The translations under genes and the position numbers were made by a program. This document shows, piece by piece, positions 34,673 through 41,318 of a stretch of DNA of 41,318 nt (positions are counted from its first letter, which is position 1; every line of letters starts with the position of its first letter). Origin of the DNA: Planctomycetota bacterium (GTDB taxonomy: Bacteria > Planctomycetota > Phycisphaerae > UBA1845); assembly GCA_024278695.1 (NCBI GenBank), contig JAJRSR010000005.1:1-41318 (forward strand). Direction: 5' to 3'. The notes below the pieces were generated by a model that made no database searches, had not been told where the DNA came from, and saw only the letters and a program-made list of their open reading frames with translations.

Positions 34673-35586
34673 GCGTTACGGTAGGCGATGAAGTCAGCGA
34701 TAAGCTGCTTCGTAATCGGGCCGGGTTTGCCATCACCAACGACGCGCTTCTCGACCTCCGTGATCGGGATCACCTCGGCCGCTGTGCCGGTCGCGAAGCA
34801 CTCATCCGCAATATACAAATCGTGCCGAACGATCGACTTCTCCGAAACCGCGATGCCGCGTTTTTCGGCGAGTTCCATCACAAGCTTGCGCGTGATACCG
34901 TCGAGAATCCCCTCGCAGGTTGGCGGCGTGACGATCTTCCCGTCCATGACAAGAAAAATGTTGTCTCCGGTACACTCGGCCACATTCCCCTGTGCGGTCA
35001 ACATGATTGCCTCGTCGGCTCCCGCGTCACGCGCCTCTAGCTTGGCCATCACGTTGTTCAAGTAGTTGAGTGATTTCACCCGCGGGCTGGTGCTGTTCGG
35101 ATGGTTGCGTGTGATACTTGATACGATGCAATGCAAACCGCGTTCATAAGCCTCTGGCGGGTAGAGCGCAATCTTGTCGGCAATGACGATCACCATCGGA
35201 CATGCCGTGTGCGCAATCGAAATCCCAAGCGAACCGACGCCGCGTGTCACAATCAAACGAATATAACCATCGGCATCAATGCCATTCGCGGCCATGGTCT
35301 CATGCATGGCGTTGGCCACTTCATCCGGCGTCATGGGGATTTCAAGCCTCAGCGCCTTGGCCGACTCGTAGATGCGCTTGATATGCTCTGCCTCTTTGAA
35401 GATCTTGCCGTTGTAAATACGGATGCCTTCAAAGACGCCATCACCATAAAGCAGCGCATGGTCGAACACGCTCACACGGGCTTCCGCAGCCGAAGCAAGT
35501 TCAGTACCCATCCAGATTTTCAGATCGGCGCGAGGCTCAAACGGGTTTTGCGACATCTTCTGTACCTCTGTTGCGGTCGTTGTCAT
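34669..35586 (-). CDS. ilvE: Branched-chain amino acid aminotransferase
   Basis: A 305-residue protein; the ATG at 35586 has GGGAGGT eight bases upstream. The class IV aminotransferase fold is clear from DHALLYGDGVFEGIRIYNG, YIRLIVTRGVGSLGI, the PLP-binding Lys in RVKSLNYLNNVMA, and the IlvE-specific EECFATGTAAEV-like stretch (here DECFATGTAAEVIPI). By family knowledge it interconverts leucine, isoleucine and valine with their keto acids. It is downstream of lolD on the same strand with an 87-base gap. A short tandem repeat overlaps its 3' end. Confidence 0.94.
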   Translation of the reverse strand: MTTTATEVQKMSQNPFEPRADLKIWMGTELASAAEARVSVFDHALLYGDGVFEGIRIYNGKIFKEAEHIKRIYESAKALRLEIPMTPDEVANAMHETMAANGIDADGYIRLIVTRGVGSLGISIAHTACPMVIVIADKIALYPPEAYERGLHCIVSSITRNHPNSTSPRVKSLNYLNNVMAKLEARDAGADEAIMLTAQGNVAECTGDNIFLVMDGKIVTPPTCEGILDGITRKLVMELAEKRGIAVSEKSIVRHDLYIADECFATGTAAEVIPITEVEKRVVGDGKPGPITKQLIADFIAYRNA

Positions 35587-35673
35587 ATGCTGACCTCCCT
35601 TGCCTGCGAGCGCACCACCTGCGAACGCACTTACCAAGAACGTAACCTACTGCTCTGAAAATCTGAGACACCG

Positions 35674-36387
<714 letters not shown>

Positions 36388-36395
36388 GTTGGTTT

Positions 36396-37982
36396 CTACT
36401 CGTAACGGAGTGCCTTCACCGGCCACACCCGCGCCGCCAAGATGGCCGGAACCAAAGAACCCACCATCGACGCAACGATCGCCATCACCCCGACCCACAC
36501 CGCATCGGCCTGCTTCACGACCTCGGGGATCTTATCAAACGAGTAAACATCCGGACTCCAAATCCGAAGCTGCGGGTTGAGCTGCGCGAGAAGGTCCTGA
36601 ATGTCATTCACATTCCACACAAACAGGCAGCCAAGAAAAACGCCAAGAATAGCACCGACAATACCCACAGCACCCGCGTATGCTACGAACAACGCGGCCA
36701 CCCCCCTCGCACTACCACCGAGCGCCTTAACGATGCCGATGTCGCGCGTCTTCTTTTCCACGATCATGTAAAAGATACAACCGACCAAGACAACCGCCAC
36801 CATACTAATCAAGCCAAACAGCGACGTAACAAGCACCTTTTCCTTTTCCACGGCCGCGATGAAATCACGTTGCAAGTCCTCCCAGGTGGACACACGCACC
36901 GAACCCAAGAGACGAATATCATACGCGTCCAACACGCCGGCGTTTAACACCAAGAACTCCATCCACGCAGCCTGAATCGCGGCCTTCCCCTCATTCAAAC
37001 CCACACCCTCTTTCAGCTTGATCAGAAGCTGGTTCGTGCGGGCTCTTGTCATCGTACCGTCCATTCGTTCTTGCGGGTCCATAGCGAGCTTGTGCTGCAA
37101 TGTCTGGAAGTCAACGTACATCTGAAGACTATCCACCTCGAAAATACCGGTGTGGGAGTCATCAGAATAACGCATCAAAAGCTTCACCGGCGGCTCACCA
37201 CCAACGTTACCCGTGGTACTCAGCGGCATCAGCGTAACCGCGACGGTGGCACCACGCGCCAAGTGCCGACTAAAACGACCGTCCGCATTACGGTAAAACA
37301 CAAGGTCACAGCCAAGAATCGCACCGGGCAGCGCCTTGTTGCGGTAGCCCGGCTCGCCAAGACCTTCCGCGAACATGCGCTCACTCGAATAGCCGTCGGT
37401 TAGCGGATACGCCACGGTCACATAGGGGAGCTCATCGAATGTTTCGATCGCCTTCGGATTGGTCTCGGCGGCGCGCCACTGACGGTTGGCTTCTTCCAGT
37501 TCCTTGGGCAATTCGAGCTTGCCGGATGCGGTATGACCGGCCACCGGTATCTGCTGCTTTTCCAGGCTCGTCGTACCGGGGTAGTAGCGTTCGTAGTGAA
37601 GCCCCTCGCCGAACTCAGTCACGCGCGCGTAGTCGTCGAGGCAAATTCCCATGATTCGCGTCGGGACGGTCTGGGTCGTGGCCGGGACGCGGAACACGCC
37701 GTAGCTGTTGATCGCAGGCGTCGATAGCGCCACCGTATCGGGAAGTTCTTTTAACAGATAATCCGTGAACTCCTGGTACATCGGAAAGCCCTGCAACGTG
37801 GCGTTGGCCATGACGATGTCGCCGAACAACCCCTTGGACCGCGTGCGCACGGAATCCAGGAAACCGCCCATCACGCTAAGCACCACGAGCACCATCGCCA
37901 CGCACAACGAAACCGCAGCCACGCCGAAAAAGGCAATCAGCTTCGTGTGCAGGTAGCGCCAGGCTAAAAACCACTTATACAT
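36396..37982 (-). CDS. LolC/LolE-type ABC permease
   Basis: A 528-residue protein. The N-terminus WFLAWRYLHTKLIAFFGVAAVSLCVAM contains the first helix of the LolC/E family. A large extracytoplasmic MacB-like domain follows (about residues 50-390), larger than in E. coli LolC. Three further helices end the protein as an FtsX domain, with ISMVAVVLVGCIFYMIVEKKTRDIGIVKALGG at the coupling helix. By family knowledge it pairs with LolD to extract lipoproteins from the cytoplasmic membrane. Whether one permease serves as a homodimer here, as in LolF organisms, cannot be seen. The gene follows lysS with a 54-base gap that contains a six-base stem (GATCGC/GCGATC). Confidence 0.88.
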   Translation of the reverse strand: MYKWFLAWRYLHTKLIAFFGVAAVSLCVAMVLVVLSVMGGFLDSVRTRSKGLFGDIVMANATLQGFPMYQEFTDYLLKELPDTVALSTPAINSYGVFRVPATTQTVPTRIMGICLDDYARVTEFGEGLHYERYYPGTTSLEKQQIPVAGHTASGKLELPKELEEANRQWRAAETNPKAIETFDELPYVTVAYPLTDGYSSERMFAEGLGEPGYRNKALPGAILGCDLVFYRNADGRFSRHLARGATVAVTLMPLSTTGNVGGEPPVKLLMRYSDDSHTGIFEVDSLQMYVDFQTLQHKLAMDPQERMDGTMTRARTNQLLIKLKEGVGLNEGKAAIQAAWMEFLVLNAGVLDAYDIRLLGSVRVSTWEDLQRDFIAAVEKEKVLVTSLFGLISMVAVVLVGCIFYMIVEKKTRDIGIVKALGGSARGVAALFVAYAGAVGIVGAILGVFLGCLFVWNVNDIQDLLAQLNPQLRIWSPDVYSFDKIPEVVKQADAVWVGVMAIVASMVGSLVPAILAARVWPVKALRYE

Positions 37983-38036
37983 AGATGTTTGAGAACATTG
38001 TGATCGCAGCTTTCGAGCGATCCTACCTTTAGCGTG

Positions 38037-39716
38037 TTAGCCCTGAAACCGCGCCTCGGCTTCTGCTGCTTCGGGCGGTGCGGCGTCGGCAGCACCGGTC
38101 TTCGGCGTTCGTTGCAACGGGAAAAGGATGACGTCACGAATGCTGGAGCTACCCGTGAGCATCATCACCAGCCGATCAATTCCAACACCAAGCCCCCCCG
38201 CCGGCGGCATACCATACTCCAAAGCCAAGACAAAATCCTCATCCATGACCGCCATCGTTTCGTCACCCTCACCCGCAAGCTTCTGCTCGAAGTTGGCCTG
38301 CTGCACCTGGGGGTCGTTGAGCTCGGTATACGCGTTGCCCAGCTCCATCCCACACACAAACGCCTCAAACCGCAACGCGATGTTGGCGTCGTCAGGATGC
38401 CGCCGCGTCAGCGGACAAATGGCGGCCGGATAGTCGTACACGAAAGTCGGCTGCATGAGGTGCGACTCCACCGTCGCCTCAAACACATCGTTCACGACTA
38501 CGGCGTCGGCCTTGCCTGCGTGATCCATCCCAAGCTCGCCGGCCTTTTTTCGCACAGCGACCACATCATCCATCGAGACGCCGGCGTGCTCAAGCAGCAG
38601 CTCGCCGTACGACTTTCGGTTCCACGGCGGCGTGAAATCGATCACCTTGCCCAGGAATACGGCCATCATTCTGCCCTGCGCGATGCCATCGCGTGCCTCA
38701 CGATAGGCGGCCAGGTGCGCCCGCTCGGCGAACTCAGCCGCCGCCGTCTCGTTCGCGTCTTCACCTTCTTTGGGTTCGCTAAGGCGCGCGAACTCCCGCT
38801 CCAGCGCCTCGCACCTGGCGGGTAACGCGGTCTTGGTAGACACCTCAAAGGCAGCCGACGTCATCTGCTCCACGCGCTCCATCATTACATGATAATCCGC
38901 GTACGCCTCATACAGCTCGATCATCGTGAATTCGGGGTTGTGCTTGGTGCTGATACCCTCATTGCGAAAGTTGCGACTAATTTCAAAAACGCGATCCATA
39001 CCACCCACCAGCAGCCGCTTGAGGTAGAGCTCCGGGCTGATACGCAAAAACAAATCCATATCCAGCGTATTGTGGTGCGTCGTAAAAGGTCGAGCCGCAG
39101 CGCCACCATACATCGGCTGAAGCACCGGCGTCTCCACCTCGCAATAGCCCAGACCCACCAAACTCTCCCGCACCGCGTGAATAATCGCGCTGCGCTGCTT
39201 GAACACGTCTCGAACATCGGGATTGGTAAACAGATCCACATAGCGCCGCCGGTACCGCAGATCAATATCGGTCAGCCCGTGCCATTTTTCCGGCGGCGGA
39301 CACAATGATTTGCAGAGCACGGTGAGCGAATCCACCCAGAGCGTGAGCTCGGCCGTCTTCGTGCGACCGAGGACACCTTCAGCCCCGATGATGTCACCCA
39401 GGTCCAGCTTTTTAAGCACGGGCCACGCATCGCCCAAGTCGGCCTTGCTGAGCCCAAGCTGAAGATCACCCGTACCGTCGCGAATGGTCAAAAACGCGAG
39501 TTTGCCCATCACCCGAAGCAGCACAATCCGCCCCGCGAGGCGAAGGCGAAGCTCGCTCCGTTCACCGGTGGGAAGGTCCATTTGGCCGGCTTGCGCACGA
39601 ACGTCACTGACGGCCGTCAGATCGGGAAAACGCCCACCGTAGGGGTCCACGCCCAGTTCGACCAGGGCGTCCCGCTTATTGATTCGCTGCTGGCGTAGGT
39701 TGTTCTGCTCGCTCAT
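38037..39716 (-). CDS. lysS: Lysyl-tRNA synthetase, class II
   Basis: A 559-residue protein from the ATG at 39716. The OB-fold anticodon-binding domain is near residues 50-150 (RLAGRIVLLRVMGKLAFLTI). Class II motifs follow: the motif 1 region with RSAIIHAVRESLVGLGYCEVETPVL, motif 2 FRNEGISTKHNPEFTMIELYEAY, and motif 3 GLGVGIDRLVMML then SSIRDVILFP. It is longer than E. coli LysS, mainly through an acidic insertion after motif 2 (PKEGEDANETAAA). It charges tRNA-Lys in the cytoplasm. The upstream gene is separated by a strong terminator, so lysS probably begins its own transcript and may extend into the lol genes. Confidence 0.96.
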   Translation of the reverse strand: MSEQNNLRQQRINKRDALVELGVDPYGGRFPDLTAVSDVRAQAGQMDLPTGERSELRLRLAGRIVLLRVMGKLAFLTIRDGTGDLQLGLSKADLGDAWPVLKKLDLGDIIGAEGVLGRTKTAELTLWVDSLTVLCKSLCPPPEKWHGLTDIDLRYRRRYVDLFTNPDVRDVFKQRSAIIHAVRESLVGLGYCEVETPVLQPMYGGAAARPFTTHHNTLDMDLFLRISPELYLKRLLVGGMDRVFEISRNFRNEGISTKHNPEFTMIELYEAYADYHVMMERVEQMTSAAFEVSTKTALPARCEALEREFARLSEPKEGEDANETAAAEFAERAHLAAYREARDGIAQGRMMAVFLGKVIDFTPPWNRKSYGELLLEHAGVSMDDVVAVRKKAGELGMDHAGKADAVVVNDVFEATVESHLMQPTFVYDYPAAICPLTRRHPDDANIALRFEAFVCGMELGNAYTELNDPQVQQANFEQKLAGEGDETMAVMDEDFVLALEYGMPPAGGLGVGIDRLVMMLTGSSSIRDVILFPLQRTPKTGAADAAPPEAAEAEARFQG

Positions 39717-40015
39717 AGGGATTCCGTTGAAATAGCCCGCCGGGTGCCACGCCGCGCGGGAAACACTCCGGCGCGATCCTAACAGCACACACGTCGATCA
39801 GCAACGAAGGAATCATAGAACGACAGTTCCAAACAACTCCAGGAAACGCCGAACGCAGCCTGCCGGATAGTCTTGAAGGATATGTTCGCAAAAAAAAGCC
39901 CCCGCCGGCGAGCCATCTGACTCATCGGCGGGGGCATAGGATGAACACTTACGCCAACCCGATCGGTTCCTGCGGTAGAAAAATCCGCTTCCTCCCGGTC
40001 GAGCAGGCCACGGTA
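39717..40015. other. Spacer between the exported protein and lysS
   Basis: The 299-base spacer holds the terminator at 39890-39935 and should contain the lysS promoter. No gene is seen. Confidence 0.5.
39890..39935 (-). terminator. Rho-independent terminator of the dockerin-bearing gene
   Basis: On the minus strand a ten-base stem (GCCCCCGCCG with CGGCGGGGGC, arms 39926-39935 and 39898-39907) is followed directly by eight bases of T (39890-39897 on the plus strand as A). It follows the stop of the exported protein at 40016 and precedes lysS. Confidence 0.93.
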
Positions 40016-41318
40016 CTACGGCGTGGCGATCGGGCAAACCCCGCAGGTATCACCAGTCTCAATAGAAACACCGTTCCAAGGTGTGAAACAACCAGCACCA
40101 TTGAGCAGGTCAATGACGGCCAGGATATCCGGTGCTCCGGTAACGCCGCTCGTGTCGACATCGGTGCTGTAGGCACCCCAAGCCGCCAGTGCGTTACCGT
40201 TGAGGATATCGATCAGGTCCAAAATGTCGGCGGGACCGGCCGTCCCGTCACCACTCACGTCGGCCGGCAGGAACGAGAACTTCGCGGTCTGAGCCACACC
40301 CGTTTCATCGTAGGTGAGCGTCGTACAAGACCCCGGCGTGATGGGACGATTCAACGTGATCGTGTACTCACCCGCGGCACCCTCGACAACCGAGGCGATA
40401 CCGTTCGGACCTAAGCCGCCGTCACTCGCCTCACACAACGACCAGCAGTCCGCCGTGGCACCGGGGGCGCCCGTTACGGAGAAGGTATCAATACCGAGTG
40501 CCGCACCGCCGTTAGCACAATCCTGCGGGTAACGCGCATCCACCGTACCCGAAAGCGGATCGTTCCAAGTCACCGTACCTGCGGGACAACTGGAATCCGG
40601 AATCAGCGTGAGTTCCATATCGCCCTGAGCACCACTACCGCTGTTATCACCAAGACGCAGCAGATAACAGTTGCCCGCCACGACCGAGATGTCGCAATCA
40701 CTACCGCCGAGGCAGTCGAACGGATCACCGGTGGCGCTACAGCAGAGTTCCTCGCCAAGCTCCACGATCCGCTCCTCAATCAGGCCAGACCCACAATCGC
40801 AACCGTCATAGATAATCAACTCGGTATCCGGCGTAGCCGCGTTGGTGCCGCCACAGGTCGAAGCGAGCAGCCGACCGGTTTCGGTGGCCTCATACCGGTA
40901 CCAGACATCGTTCTTCAAGTTACCCAGACAACTGGGTGCCCGACAGTCTTCCGAAGCACCACCCACGTTGAATCGCTGGGTCATGGCATTGTCGCCGTTG
41001 AGATCAACGATGTCCTCCGCGAACGGGCAGGCGTCATTGGCCGGTATCACAGCAACGGCACACTCAGCATCGATGGTACAGGCGTCGCCATTGAAAGCAC
41101 CGCCGACACAAACATCGGACACACAGGAGCCAATGTCCTCGCCGCTGCATGACGACGCCGATCGAACCGTGACGCTGTACTTACCGCGGGTGGCCTCTGA
41201 CTTACCCGAAACCAACAGGTAGAAGGTGTCGCCACGAGGCAAGTTGGGCAGGCAAAGTTTCGAGTTCAGCGCCTGCGTGGGATCGCCACAGCCGTCGGGC
41301 GCATCGTCGTTACAACCC
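40016..41318 (-). CDS. Exported multidomain protein with dockerin-type calcium repeats, N-terminus beyond the window
   Basis: The frame is open to the window edge, so only the last 434 or so residues are present; the TTG at 41242 is internal. Visible are Cys-rich beta modules (DACPFAEDIVDLNGD, then DVWYRYEATETGRLLAS and ELIIYDGCDCGSG), a second module (SVVEGAAGEYTITLNRPITPGS), and two C-terminal dockerin-type loops, DVSGDGTAGPAD and DVDTSGVTGAPD, each followed by ILxxIDxLNG. These loops bind calcium in cellulosome dockerins and are widespread at the ends of planctomycete secreted proteins. Its function is likely extracellular binding or cell-surface display. A strong terminator follows at 39890-39935. 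Confidence 0.85.
   Translation of the reverse strand, partial: GCNDDAPDGCGDPTQALNSKLCLPNLPRGDTFYLLVSGKSEATRGKYSVTVRSASSCSGEDIGSCVSDVCVGGAFNGDACTIDAECAVAVIPANDACPFAEDIVDLNGDNAMTQRFNVGGASEDCRAPSCLGNLKNDVWYRYEATETGRLLASTCGGTNAATPDTELIIYDGCDCGSGLIEERIVELGEELCCSATGDPFDCLGGSDCDISVVAGNCYLLRLGDNSGSGAQGDMELTLIPDSSCPAGTVTWNDPLSGTVDARYPQDCANGGAALGIDTFSVTGAPGATADCWSLCEASDGGLGPNGIASVVEGAAGEYTITLNRPITPGSCTTLTYDETGVAQTAKFSFLPADVSGDGTAGPADILDLIDILNGNALAAWGAYSTDVDTSGVTGAPDILAVIDLLNGAGCFTPWNGVSIETGDTCGVCPIATP

Noticed and set aside
38002-38022. Stem GATCGC/GCGATC between lysS and the LolC/E-type permease gene as a terminator
   Set aside because: The stem is six bases with no T-run, so it is more likely a translational or processing element, or chance.

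Overview
The window looks like a chromosomal segment from a Planctomycetota bacterium, probably Phycisphaerae-like. The main evidence is the extracellular protein at the right edge, with its two C-terminal dockerin-type calcium loops and the Cys-rich modules seen repeatedly in planctomycete secreted proteins. Also in keeping are many GTG starts, a TadG-like von Willebrand protein and several membrane proteins with helical-repeat tails. I saw no rRNA, tRNA, CRISPR array, insertion sequence or phage gene. The lineage call is inference.

Layout. 2-1255: the C-terminal end of a hybrid histidine kinase, converging on a single-domain response regulator. 1349-9638, minus strand: a WbpM/FlaA1-type sugar-nucleotide dehydratase, two exported proteins of unknown role, and a GT4 glycosyltransferase overlapping a fused FAD/Fe-S D-2-hydroxyacid dehydrogenase. 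9756-11779, plus strand: ribF and a DHH phosphoesterase (nrnA-like), overlapping by 4 bases. 12200-14023: a TadG-like von Willebrand protein with a large insertion in its metal-site domain. 14126-17097, minus strand: the three-gene proton-translocating transhydrogenase. 17476-19793: a membrane SGNH hydrolase and a beta-repeat lipoprotein. 19967-22754: a BtuFDC/FecBCD-type importer whose permease carries an EF-hand loop.

The most interesting part is 22934-31180, nine same-strand genes that look like a bacterial ESCRT-III/Vps4-like membrane-remodelling system. In transcription order they are: a small multi-pass membrane protein; a Ser/Thr kinase with two zinc ribbons; a one-helix membrane protein with a zinc ribbon; a winged-helix plus ESCRT-III-like protein; a second ESCRT-III-like protein; PspC; a third ESCRT-III-like protein with a MIM1-like tail; a Vps4-clade AAA ATPase with an N-terminal MIT-like domain; and an SPFH-like/beta-propeller protein. 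The three filament candidates share the signature M-L-x-[RQ]-Q-[LI] at the same place in their coiled-coil core. The filaments would be remodelled by the MIT-AAA ATPase. PspC ties the locus to envelope stress. The kinase and zinc ribbons could provide regulation or recruitment. Palindromic repeats sit in the spacers of this locus.

31352-41318, minus strand, is mostly housekeeping: a membrane diguanylate cyclase, a membrane protein with a helical-repeat tail, a small membrane protein, ilvE, lolD, a LolC/E-type permease, lysS, a clear rho-independent terminator, and the end of a large dockerin-bearing exported protein that continues past the window edge.
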